The notes beneath the pieces are model-generated. The model was given only the letters and a program-made list of their open reading frames with translations. It searched no databases and was not told where the DNA came from. Source: Haloimpatiens sp042688525 (GTDB lineage: Bacteria; Bacillota; Clostridia; Clostridiales; Clostridiaceae). From it: 64,000 nucleotides of DNA. The position numbers and the translations under genes are program-made. Positions within the stretch are counted from its first letter, which is position 1, and each line of letters opens with the position of its first letter. Where the stretch lies: positions 2,232,001-2,296,000 of the forward strand of contig NZ_JBHWAB010000001.1 in NCBI RefSeq assembly GCF_042688525.2, read 5' to 3'. Positions 1-8,498 of this stretch are shown one piece after another.

Positions 1-11
1 AATCCTTTCAT
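1..11 (-). CDS. 5' tip of a gene leaving the window on the left (partial)
   Basis: Only the first codons (ATG AAA GGA) are inside the window. The minus strand has a strong AGGAGG about 12 bases upstream of this ATG. A nearer ATG at position 18 is followed at once by a stop codon, so 11 is the only workable ATG start. The product cannot be told. The spacing from the ribosome binding site is longer than usual, so this is only a probable gene start. Confidence 0.35.
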
Positions 12-239
12 TTTACATTATTACCTCCTAGTTATAATCAAATAACATTAACGATAAGTAAATTTTATCAAAAATCCTGCAAAAGTCAATAAAAAATATT
101 ACTACTCACAATATTTTTAAAATAACATATATAATTCTTACATTTGCTTAATATTCCTCTTTTATTATCCACTATACGCCATTTTATATTATATTTTTTA
201 TTACATTATTAGAATATACATAATTTTATTTTATATACA

Positions 240-2162
240 CTAATAATTATTAACTTCCTTTATACTTAAAGCTATTCTTTTCTCTTCTGCTTCAACATCA
301 ATTATCTTAGCTTTTACGTTTTCACCTATTTCAAGTATATCACTTGGCTTTTCAATTCTATTATGACTAATTTTAGAAACATGAACCAATCCATCTACAC
401 CAGGCTCCAATTCAACAAAAGCACCAAAATTAGTTAATCTAACTATCTTTCCTAGAACAATATTTCCTATAGGATATTTCTCTTGCACGTTTTTCCAAGG
501 ATCTTCAATAAGTTTTTTAATACTTAATGATAATTTTCCCTTTTCTTTGTCAACATTTAAAACTAATGTTTTTACTTTATCTCCTATTTTAAGTACATCA
601 CTTGGTTTATTTAATTTTTTCCAAGATATCTCTGATATATGCAAAAGACCATCTATACCACCAACTTCAACAAAAGCACCAAAGTTAGTTAATCTTCTTA
701 CTTCTCCCTCTACTATTTGACCATTTTGTAAATTTGTCCATGTTTCTTTCTGCAATTTTTGTAGTTCTTCCTTTAAAATTTCTTTATGAGATGCAACTAT
801 TTTTGAGTTCTTTCTATCATTAACAAATTCAATTATTTTTACTTGTAAAGTTTTATTTATATAAGATTCCAAATGTGGTACATGATGTATATCTATATGT
901 GACGCTGGAATAAATATTCTAATATTCTTATAAAAACCTACTAGTCCACCTTTCACTACATCTTTAACTTTAATATCCAAAGAAGTTTTTAAATTACACA
1001 ATTCTTCTATTTCTTTTAATGCTTTCTCTCTTTCTAATTCTATTTGTGATAAAACAACAAATCCATCTGAATTTTGTCTGCTTAATACTTTTGCTTTTAC
1101 ACTTTCCCCTTTTTTAAAAATTTGTGTTAAATCTACATCTTCATCTAATACCATTTCATTTTTAGGTAATATCGCATCTGTTTTATAACCTATATTAATA
1201 AATAGTTCTTTTTCATTAACTGAAATTATTTTTCCATCTAATGTATCTCCAACAGCTATATTAAAATTATTGTTATTCATAAATTCCATTTGAACATTTT
1301 GATCTATTTCTATAGTATTGTTTTGCATTTTATCAATTACCTCCTTTATTATCCAATCTGGTGTTGATGCTCCTGCGGTAATACCTACATTAACAATTTT
1401 TTCGTCTACAACAACCTCATTAGGTATTTCCTTTGCATTTTCAATATGTATTGTATTAGAGCAGTTTTTCTTACATATCTCATATAATTTTGTGGTATTT
1501 GAACTATGATGACCACCAACTACTATCATCATATCAATTTTTTTTGAAAGTTCTTCAGCAGCTTTTTGTCTTATATGTGTAGCACTACATATAGTATTAA
1601 AAGCGGCAATTTCCTTTGAATTTTCAATTACTATGTCCAATGCTTTTTCCCATGTCTCTTGTTTTTCTGTAGTTTGTGATACCACACATACCTTTGAAGA
1701 TATTAAATTAGTATCTATATCATCTTTAATTATTAAAGCATTATTATTACACCATCCATTTATCCCCTGAACTTCTGGATGATTTTTATCACCAACTATT
1801 ACTACTTGGTAATTGTCTTCACTATATTGCTTTACTTTTTGATGAATGCTGCCAACATAAGGGCATGTAGCATCAACTACAATCAAATTTTTCTTTTTTA
1901 AATTTTCTATTACGTCTAGAGGAACACCATGAGATCTAATGATTATTATATCCCCTTCATTTAACTTATGGATTTCTTCTAATTTTATTGGAAAAATATT
2001 TTTATCCTTTAAGTAATTTATAACATCATTATTATGTATCAATGGCCCTAAAGTATATACTTTCTTTCCATATTTTTCTTGGCTTTCTATAGCCATGTCA
2101 ACAGCTCTTTTAACACCAAAACAAAATCCTGCTTTATCGGCTAAAATTATATTTTTCAACAA
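240..2162 (-). CDS. ispH: 4-hydroxy-3-methylbut-2-enyl diphosphate reductase fused to four S1 domains
   Basis: The N-terminal ~280 residues are IspH (LytB), the last enzyme of the MEP isoprenoid pathway, which reduces HMBPP to IPP and DMAPP with an Fe-S cluster. Its three cluster cysteines are visible at Cys14 (GFCFGVKRA), Cys100 (DATCPYV) and Cys192 (TICSATH). Residues ~300-630 hold four S1/OB-type RNA-binding domains; the last two are the best conserved, each with an RLTNFGAFVE core. Such IspH-S1 (RpsA-like) fusions are known in clostridia, and the S1 half probably acts in translation. The start is TTG with GGCGGTGA upstream; a second TTG follows directly. It lies 8 bases after cmk and is probably cotranscribed with it. 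640 residues. Confidence 0.96.
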   Translation of the reverse strand: MLKNIILADKAGFCFGVKRAVDMAIESQEKYGKKVYTLGPLIHNNDVINYLKDKNIFPIKLEEIHKLNEGDIIIIRSHGVPLDVIENLKKKNLIVVDATCPYVGSIHQKVKQYSEDNYQVVIVGDKNHPEVQGINGWCNNNALIIKDDIDTNLISSKVCVVSQTTEKQETWEKALDIVIENSKEIAAFNTICSATHIRQKAAEELSKKIDMMIVVGGHHSSNTTKLYEICKKNCSNTIHIENAKEIPNEVVVDEKIVNVGITAGASTPDWIIKEVIDKMQNNTIEIDQNVQMEFMNNNNFNIAVGDTLDGKIISVNEKELFINIGYKTDAILPKNEMVLDEDVDLTQIFKKGESVKAKVLSRQNSDGFVVLSQIELEREKALKEIEELCNLKTSLDIKVKDVVKGGLVGFYKNIRIFIPASHIDIHHVPHLESYINKTLQVKIIEFVNDRKNSKIVASHKEILKEELQKLQKETWTNLQNGQIVEGEVRRLTNFGAFVEVGGIDGLLHISEISWKKLNKPSDVLKIGDKVKTLVLNVDKEKGKLSLSIKKLIEDPWKNVQEKYPIGNIVLGKIVRLTNFGAFVELEPGVDGLVHVSKISHNRIEKPSDILEIGENVKAKIIDVEAEEKRIALSIKEVNNY

Positions 2163-2170
2163 ATCACCGC

Positions 2171-2827
2171 CTATCTTATTATAGAATCTATATATTTAGA
2201 AATTTTATCAACTACTTCTTCAATTGACATATTAGATGAATCAATTTCAATTGCATCTTCTGCTTTAATAAGAGGAGTAATTTCTCTATGTGTATCAATA
2301 TAATCTCTTTTTTCTATATCTGAAAGAATTTCTTCATATTTTACATCAATACCCTTCTCCAACAATTCATTGTATCTTCTTTTTGCTCTTGTTTCTGCAC
2401 TAGCTGTTAAGAAAATTTTTAAATTAGAATCTTTTAACACAACAGTACCAATATCTCTACCGTCCATTATTACATCATATTTTTCAGACATCTTTCTTTG
2501 AAGATATACTAACTGTTTTCGTACTTCAGCTATTGAAGCATAAAGAGATACCTTATTACTTATAGATGGCATATATATTTCATCCGTTATATCTCTGCCA
2601 TTTAATATTAATTTATCATCATCAAAATGCATCTCTAATGAATCCATTAATGTGCATAAATCTTCTTTGTCCTCAGGTTTTATGCTATTTTGCATTGATT
2701 TGAATGTTATAGCCCTGTACATAGCTCCAGTATTTATATACATTAAAGAATATCTTTCTGCTATTAATTTAGCTATTGTACTTTTCCCTGCTCCAGCAGG
2801 ACCGTCTATTGCTATTGCTAGTTTCAA
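2171..2827 (-). CDS. cmk: Cytidylate kinase
   Basis: CMP/dCMP kinase transfers phosphate from ATP to CMP in pyrimidine nucleotide synthesis. The P-loop GPAGAGKST is near the N-terminus, and the DGRDIGT and RAKRRYNEL motifs of the family are present. I chose the TTG start at 2827 (protein beginning MKLAIAIDG, 218 residues) because AAGGTGG sits about eight bases upstream. A GTG four codons earlier would place that ribosome binding site inside the gene. It lies just upstream of ispH, a pairing common in clostridia. Confidence 0.94.
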   Translation of the reverse strand: MKLAIAIDGPAGAGKSTIAKLIAERYSLMYINTGAMYRAITFKSMQNSIKPEDKEDLCTLMDSLEMHFDDDKLILNGRDITDEIYMPSISNKVSLYASIAEVRKQLVYLQRKMSEKYDVIMDGRDIGTVVLKDSNLKIFLTASAETRAKRRYNELLEKGIDVKYEEILSDIEKRDYIDTHREITPLIKAEDAIEIDSSNMSIEEVVDKISKYIDSIIR

Positions 2828-2942
2828 AATTGCTTCCACCTTTCTTGGTACCTATACGTAATATTTTTACACAATTTCTTATATTCTATAAAAATATCCA
2901 AACTCCTTTTATAAAATACAGATGAAACTAAAAAATATTAGT

Positions 2943-4160
2943 CTAAATATTACTTCCTGCTAAAAATCCTGTTGATAAAGCTATTTGTATGTTATATCCT
3001 CCAGTATTAGCATCAACATCAATAACTTCTCCAGCAAAAGATAAGTTTTCAATTATTTTTGATTTCATTGTTGAAGGATCAATTTCTTTAGTATTTATAC
3101 CTCCTACTGTAACAATAGCTTCAGCAATTGGTCTTGTACCTTTTATAGAGAAAGTAAGATTTTGAATTACTCTAACTAATCTCTTTCTTTCTTCTTTTGT
3201 TATAAGATTTACTTTTTTATTTTCATCTACATTTGATAATCTTATAATTGTACTTATTATTTTTTTAGGTAATAAATCCTGTAATGAATTTTTAAAATCT
3301 TTGTTACAATATTTCTTAAAATCCTTTTGAACTCTATTGTCTAATTCTTGAAAATTTAACGCTGGTTTTAAGTTAATAACAGCCTTTAGATTTGTTTTAT
3401 TATTAATGAAACGACTTCCACTTAAAACTATAGGACCTGAAACTCCAAAATGTGTAAAAAGCATTTCACCAAAATTTTCATATAATACTTTTTTATTTTC
3501 ATTTATTATAGAAAATTCAACATTCCTAAGTGATAATCCTTGTAATTCTTTTACCCACTGTTCTTTAAATTCAATAGGAATTAGTGCAGGTTTAGGTTCA
3601 ATTATGCTATGTCCAACGCTTCTAGCAATTTTATATCCTTCACCATTAGAACCTGTTTGTGGATATGAACATCCTCCTGTACAAAGTATATATACATCTC
3701 CTTTAATTATTTCACCACTACGTAGTTTTATATAATCGATTTGTTTGTTTTCAATAAAAATCTTTTCTACATTTGAATTAAGTTTGATTTCTACACCTTT
3801 ACTTTTTAATTCTTTTTCTAAAGCTTTAATAATATCAGATGATTTATCTGACTGTGGGAAAATTCTATCTCCTCTTTCAGTTTTTAGTTTAACACCTCTA
3901 GAATTAAAAAAATCTATTGTATTTTCATTTGTAAATGTATATAGAGCACTATATAGAAAGTTAGGATTAGTAGGTATATATTCAAAAAAATCACTTATAT
4001 CTTTAGCATTTGTAACATTACATCTACCTTTACCTGTTATAAATAATTTTTTACCTAATTTTTCATTTTTATCTAATAAAATTACTTTATTATTATCTGA
4101 AGCGGTTATAGCTGCCATCATTCCTGAAGGTCCACCGCCTATTATTACAACTTTTTTCAA
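2943..4160 (-). CDS. HI0933-family NAD(P)/FAD-dependent oxidoreductase
   Basis: Flavoprotein of the HI0933/YhiN (BaiN-like) family, 405 residues, normal length. The N-terminal dinucleotide-binding motif GGGPSGMMAA is at residues 8-17. GKKLFITGKGRCNVTN follows, and a second FAD-contacting motif FAGEVIDVDANTGGYN is near the C-terminus. The substrate is not known for most members. The start is TTG with AGGAGGTGG at the right distance. The gene stands between cmk and glutamate dehydrogenase on the same strand, separated by over 100 bases on each side, so it may be a unit of its own. Confidence 0.9.
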   Translation of the reverse strand: MKKVVIIGGGPSGMMAAITASDNNKVILLDKNEKLGKKLFITGKGRCNVTNAKDISDFFEYIPTNPNFLYSALYTFTNENTIDFFNSRGVKLKTERGDRIFPQSDKSSDIIKALEKELKSKGVEIKLNSNVEKIFIENKQIDYIKLRSGEIIKGDVYILCTGGCSYPQTGSNGEGYKIARSVGHSIIEPKPALIPIEFKEQWVKELQGLSLRNVEFSIINENKKVLYENFGEMLFTHFGVSGPIVLSGSRFINNKTNLKAVINLKPALNFQELDNRVQKDFKKYCNKDFKNSLQDLLPKKIISTIIRLSNVDENKKVNLITKEERKRLVRVIQNLTFSIKGTRPIAEAIVTVGGINTKEIDPSTMKSKIIENLSFAGEVIDVDANTGGYNIQIALSTGFLAGSNI

Positions 4161-4238
4161 GATGCCACCTCCTAGTTTTGCTTACTATTATAATTTAATA
4201 TAATACTGTAATTTATTCAATACAATAATTAAATTATT

Positions 4239-4278
4239 CAACTTTCACAGTAAAAAAATAATGCTTAGCTACGGTAGA
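4239..4278. repeat. Remnant end of the dispersed palindromic element
   Basis: About 40 bases match the outer left end of the element described at 17219-17469: CAACTTTCACAG, then a poly-A stretch and a CTTAGC block. The rest is absent, so it is a solo end or decayed copy. It lies between the flavoprotein gene start and the glutamate dehydrogenase terminator. Confidence 0.5.
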
Positions 4279-4308
4279 GGTTAAATTTGTTTCTTCATTA
4301 GATAAAAG

Positions 4309-4345
4309 AAAGAGTTCTAAAGAATCAATTTCTTTAGAACTCTTT
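4309..4345 (-). terminator. Intrinsic terminator of glutamate dehydrogenase
   Basis: A 16-bp perfect stem (AAAGAGTTCTAAAGAA against its complement) has a 5-base loop and a T-rich run on the minus strand. It lies 28 bases after the gdh stop codon. Confidence 0.85.
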
Positions 4346-4372
4346 AATATTCTTAAAATTTTATAGTATCTA

Positions 4373-5638
4373 TTAGTACCAACCTCTTAATTTCATTGAA
4401 GTAGCTACTTTCTTAATTGAATGCATGTATGCAGCTTTTCTCATTGGAACATTGTATTCTTCTTTTATACTCCATATAGCATTAAATGCATCAATCATTG
4501 CTCTTTCTTCTTTTCCTTCTACTTCTTTTTCACTCCAATAATAACCCATTAGATTTTGTACCCATTCAAAGTATGAAACAGTAACTCCACCAGCATTTGT
4601 TAAAATGTCAGGAGTTACAGTTATTCCTTTTTCATTTAAAATTGCATCAGCTTCTGGTGTTGTAGGACCATTAGCTGCTTCACATACTAATTTTGTATTT
4701 ATTAATTTAGCAACATCAGCAGTTACTGCATTTTCAAGAGCAGCTGGAATTAATATATCTACATTTGATCCCCAGAATTCTTCCATAGATATTCTCTTAG
4801 AATTTGGGAAATTTAATAAATTATGATGTTCATTCATGTATGCTTGCATTTCTTTAAAATCTAGTCCATTTTCATTGTAAATAGCATATGTTCCTTCTTC
4901 TTTACACCATTCTGCAAGTGCAACTACTTTTGCACCAAGTTTTTGACAATTTTTAACTGTGAATCTTCCAACATTTCCAAAACCTTGGATAGCAACTTTA
5001 GCTCCATTCATATTTATGTTAAGTTTTTTTGCAGCTTCTCTTGCAGTTACTGCAACACCAAAGCCAGTTGCTTCGTTTCTTCCTTTTGATCCACCAAATT
5101 CTACTGGTTTACCAGTAAATGTTCCCATTGCACTATGTCCTATTAATTTATTGTATTCATCAGCAAACCAAGACATAATTTTACCATTTGTATTTACATC
5201 TGGAGCAGGAACGTCAATTTTTTCTCCTATTAATTTATATATAGCATCTATATATCCTCTACATAATCTTTGAAGTTCTCCTTCTGATAATTCTTTTGGA
5301 TCAACGATGATTCCACCTTTTCCTCCACCATATGGAATACCAGTTACAGAACATTTGAAAGTCATCCAGATAGATAATGCTTTAACTTCATCTTCAGTTA
5401 CGTTTGGATGGAATCTTACTCCACCTTTTGTTGGACCTACAGCATCATTATGTTGAGATCTAAATCCTTTGAATACCTTTACAGAACCATCGTCCATTTT
5501 TACTGGAATAGATACTGTAATAACTTTTAAAGGCTCTTTTAAAATCTCATATACTGAGTTTTCAAGACCTAATTTTTCGCAAGCATCTTTTACTTGCTTT
5601 TGTGCATTTTGTAATGGATTTAAAGTTTCTTTTGACAT
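4373..5638 (-). CDS. gdhA: Glutamate dehydrogenase (Glu/Leu/Phe/Val dehydrogenase family)
   Basis: Interconverts glutamate and 2-oxoglutarate plus ammonia; in clostridia this is normally the catabolic NAD-dependent enzyme. 421 residues, usual length. The substrate-binding and catalytic block PYGGGKGGIIVDP is near residue 100. A Rossmann fold carries the GFGNVG motif around residue 220. The start is ATG with AGGAGGTTATT upstream. It has its own terminator and a long leader containing an unusual structured repeat (5863-6014), so it is probably monocistronic. The next gene upstream is an RpiR-type regulator on the same strand. Confidence 0.95.
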   Translation of the reverse strand: MSKETLNPLQNAQKQVKDACEKLGLENSVYEILKEPLKVITVSIPVKMDDGSVKVFKGFRSQHNDAVGPTKGGVRFHPNVTEDEVKALSIWMTFKCSVTGIPYGGGKGGIIVDPKELSEGELQRLCRGYIDAIYKLIGEKIDVPAPDVNTNGKIMSWFADEYNKLIGHSAMGTFTGKPVEFGGSKGRNEATGFGVAVTAREAAKKLNINMNGAKVAIQGFGNVGRFTVKNCQKLGAKVVALAEWCKEEGTYAIYNENGLDFKEMQAYMNEHHNLLNFPNSKRISMEEFWGSNVDILIPAALENAVTADVAKLINTKLVCEAANGPTTPEADAILNEKGITVTPDILTNAGGVTVSYFEWVQNLMGYYWSEKEVEGKEERAMIDAFNAIWSIKEEYNVPMRKAAYMHSIKKVATSMKLRGWY

Positions 5639-5862
5639 AATAATAACCTCCTAAATGAATGTTATACTTCATTATATTTGATAAATGCATCTTAAATTTC
5701 TTTCGATATTATATATATTCTATATCTTTCACATTTTTCCTTCTTTTTTTTAAAAATTTTTATTTTTTTATATATAAAATATTATTGAAGGGAAATTTGT
5801 TAAATTTTGTAATATATATATTTATACTCAATACCAAAGTTTATAGACTTTAGGGACAAATG

Positions 5863-6014
5863 AAATAAAAGTAAAAAGTACAAAGAAGAAAGTATAAATA
5901 AGGAAGATTTTCAAAAGCAAGCTTTTGAAAATCAATTAATTATAAATTTAAGTTTTTCTGAAAGAAAAACATCCTTATTTATTCTTTAAACTTTGTACTT
6001 TTTATTTTATCTAA
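5863..6014. repeat. Structured inverted-repeat element with two internal hairpins
   Basis: The outer arms (AAAAGTACAAAG...ATAAATAAGGA on the left and its near complement on the right, roughly 40 bases each) enclose two hairpins. One is a perfect palindrome, GATTTTCAAAAG/CTTTTGAAAATC; the other is AGTTTTTC/GAAAAAC. Folded, this makes a three-way junction. It fills most of the 418-base gap between the gdh start and the end of the RpiR gene. No ORF is present. It is unrelated in sequence to the other dispersed element in the window and looks like a MITE or a structured RNA. Confidence 0.7.
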
Positions 6015-6056
6015 ATATTTTATCTAAATCGTTCTATCCTAAAAATGAATACTTAA

Positions 6057-6932
6057 CTATTCACTTTTATTTTTATAGGAATATACTTGATATTCTTGCC
6101 AGATTGATTCAAGATCTGCAAATGTAGAAGAAATCTTTTCTTTTTCTCTCAATCCTACCGCTATTATAAGTGCATTAATAACACTTAAAGGAGCAACTAA
6201 TGAGTCTACAAAAGATGCCATATTACTTTGAGCTATCAATGTATAATCTGCTCTTGCAGCTAATGGAGAAAGTAAACTATCAGTTATAGCTACTACTTTT
6301 GCTTTTCTACTTCTAGCAAAATCTAAAACTTCTATTGTTCTTGTAGCATATCTTGGAAATCCTATTCCTATTACAAGATCTCCTTCTTCTACCCCTATCA
6401 TTTGTTCAAAAATATCACTCATACCATATCCAACGATTTTAACATTATCAAGAATTAAATTTAAGTAAAAACCTAAGAATTCAGATAATGCAGTTGAACT
6501 TCTTAAACCAATTATATATATTTTTTTAGCTTTAAATAAATTTTCAACTACTTCTTCAAATGTATTATGATTAATTTTTTCTAAAGTTGCTCTAATATTT
6601 TCTATATCTGATTTTAATACACCTTTTAAAGCATTGTGTTCTGTTATTAAATCATTTGAAAGTTCGATTCTTTGAACTGTTGTTAATTTATTTTTTATTA
6701 GTTCCTGTAGAGCTTTTTGAAGCTTTGGATATCCTGAAAAACCAAGCTCATTAGCAAATCTTACAACTGTGGATTCACTAACTCCAACACTATCACCTAA
6801 TTTTGCAGCAGTCATAAAAGCTGCTTTATCATAGTGTTTAAGTATGTATTCAGCAATTAACTTTTGACCTTTACTTAATCTAGGAAATTTTATTTGAATT
6901 GTTCTCATTAAATCTTGATTATTATCTTGCAT
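6057..6932 (-). CDS. MurR/RpiR family transcriptional regulator
   Basis: An N-terminal RpiR helix-turn-helix domain (residues ~5-80, with the signature GVSESTVVRFANELGF) is followed by a SIS sugar-isomerase-like domain (~115-250) that usually senses a sugar phosphate. 291 residues from the ATG at 6932, which has AAAGGG eight bases upstream; a TTG seven codons earlier would absorb that site. No sugar transport or catabolic gene is adjacent, so the regulon cannot be read from context. It lies upstream of gdh on the same strand. Confidence 0.9.
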   Translation of the reverse strand: MQDNNQDLMRTIQIKFPRLSKGQKLIAEYILKHYDKAAFMTAAKLGDSVGVSESTVVRFANELGFSGYPKLQKALQELIKNKLTTVQRIELSNDLITEHNALKGVLKSDIENIRATLEKINHNTFEEVVENLFKAKKIYIIGLRSSTALSEFLGFYLNLILDNVKIVGYGMSDIFEQMIGVEEGDLVIGIGFPRYATRTIEVLDFARSRKAKVVAITDSLLSPLAARADYTLIAQSNMASFVDSLVAPLSVINALIIAVGLREKEKISSTFADLESIWQEYQVYSYKNKSE

Positions 6933-7061
6933 AGTATTCAACCCTTTCTTCAAGAATTCACTAATTATGAATTATATAATTCATTTTAACATCTATTGAA
7001 GAAATTATCAATTATTCTTTCAATTGTTTGTTAATTTTCTTTGTAAATACTTATACTTCAT

Positions 7062-7607
7062 CTACTTTTTTTCTATAACAATTAGAATAGGTGGATTATT
7101 ATTTCTATTTAAAAATGTATGCATTATTACTCCATACTTATTTTTAGGTAACTGTTTTACAAGATTTATTACACTATCTTTCTCTTTTTTACCCTCATCA
7201 TGTCCCCAATATATACATAAAGCAATTATTCCATTTGTATCTAATAATTCTAATGATTGCTTGACACTTTTAACTGTAGATTCACTTAAAGTAGTTATAT
7301 TTTTATTGGCACCTGGCAAATATCCTAAATTATATATTACACAATCAATTTCTTCTTTTACATACTTATTTAAGAATTCATGGGAATCATGTATTACTAC
7401 TACATTCTTATTGTTTTCTTTGTTTTTATAATTTTCCACTGCTTCTTTCTGTATATCAAAGGAATATACTTTAGAAAATAATTGTTTTAAAAAATCTGTA
7501 TCATGTCCATTACCTAAAGTTGCATCAACAGCTACATCAAATTTACAACAATAATTTTTTATCACACCATGAGCTAATTCACTTACACTTGTTGCGTACT
7601 TAAACAA
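7062..7607 (-). CDS. Class I SAM-dependent rRNA/tRNA methyltransferase (YtqB/MnmM-like)
   Basis: 181-residue SAM-dependent methyltransferase. The SAM-binding motif VDATLGNGHDTDFL is near residues 26-40, and a NLGYLPG motif replaces the usual NPPY. This pattern and size match the YtqB family, shown in other Firmicutes to methylate the wobble uridine modification (MnmM). The start is TTG with TAGGTGA upstream. It lies 18 bases downstream of the pseudouridine synthase gene, so the two probably form an RNA-modification operon. Confidence 0.88.
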   Translation of the reverse strand: MFKYATSVSELAHGVIKNYCCKFDVAVDATLGNGHDTDFLKQLFSKVYSFDIQKEAVENYKNKENNKNVVVIHDSHEFLNKYVKEEIDCVIYNLGYLPGANKNITTLSESTVKSVKQSLELLDTNGIIALCIYWGHDEGKKEKDSVINLVKQLPKNKYGVIMHTFLNRNNNPPILIVIEKK

Positions 7608-7625
7608 ATTGTCACCTACTTTCAG

Positions 7626-8336
7626 CTACAAAAATTTTAAATAATTTAGTTCATTTTCATTTAAATTTCTCCATTTACCTGTTTTCAAATTTCCTAAATA
7701 TATTTTTCCAATACTTTTTCTATGAAGTTCAATCACTGAATGGCCAATTGCTTTACACATCTTTCTAACTTGTCTATTTTTTCCTTCATGAATAATAATC
7801 TTAACTTTGCTTTTATTTTTATATGTCTCTATAATTTCAAAACTTGCTTTTGAAGTTATGTATCCTCCTATATCTACACCATTACAAAATTTTTTAATTT
7901 CATCTTCACCTGGTATTCCACTTATTGTAGCAATATAAACTTTATCGATTTCTTGTCTTGGATGTATTACTTTGTTGTATATTTCACCATCATTAGTTAA
8001 TAAAATTAATCCTGAAGTATCATAATCTAACCTTCCTATTGGATATATTCTTTCTTTAACATGCACTAAATCCAAAACTGTTTTCCTATCCTTTTCATCT
8101 TTTACTGAAGAAATATATCCTTTAGGTTTGTTTAACATTATATAAACTTTATTTTCTTCTAACTTAATTAATTTAGAATTATAATAAACTTTATCCTTTT
8201 GTGGATCAACTTTATATCCTAATTCTGTGATTATCGTATCATTAACTTTTACTTTACCTTGTATAATTAACTCTTCACACTTTCGTCTAGATGCAACTCC
8301 ACAGCTTGCCATATATTTTTGAAGTCTTTCTTTCAT
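7626..8336 (-). CDS. rluB: 23S rRNA pseudouridine synthase, RluB/RsuA family
   Basis: An N-terminal S4 RNA-binding domain (residues 2-50, MERLQKYMA-like start with GVASRRKCEELI) is followed by the RsuA/RluB catalytic domain. The catalytic Asp is in GRLDYDTSGLILLTNDG, and the GKNRQVRKMC motif comes near the end. 236 residues. RluB isomerises a uridine in helix 89 of 23S rRNA; RsuA or RluF activity cannot be excluded from sequence alone. The start is ATG with GAGGGTGA upstream. Confidence 0.92.
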   Translation of the reverse strand: MKERLQKYMASCGVASRRKCEELIIQGKVKVNDTIITELGYKVDPQKDKVYYNSKLIKLEENKVYIMLNKPKGYISSVKDEKDRKTVLDLVHVKERIYPIGRLDYDTSGLILLTNDGEIYNKVIHPRQEIDKVYIATISGIPGEDEIKKFCNGVDIGGYITSKASFEIIETYKNKSKVKIIIHEGKNRQVRKMCKAIGHSVIELHRKSIGKIYLGNLKTGKWRNLNENELNYLKFL

Positions 8337-8455
8337 ACTAATTTCACCCTCAATTTAAGTTATGTTTAATTGTAAATGTTATTTTTACACCTTTTCTATT
8401 TTATTATACTTTATCAAATTAATAAAGTATAATAAAAAAATATTGATTATACACA

Positions 8456-8487
8456 AGTAAAACCTGTGTAAAAACACAGGTTTTACT
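8456..8487 (-). terminator. Intrinsic terminator of the ClpE-like gene
   Basis: A 13-bp stem (GTAAAACCTGTGT against its complement) with an AAAA loop lies just after the clp stop codon. The T-rich tail on the minus strand is weak. Confidence 0.7.
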
Positions 8488-8498
8488 ATACATTGTAT

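Noticed and set aside
7024..7431. 135-residue plus-strand frame rich in Phe and Leu
   Set aside because: It is antisense to the methyltransferase gene, which has clear family motifs. Composition is typical of a shadow frame.
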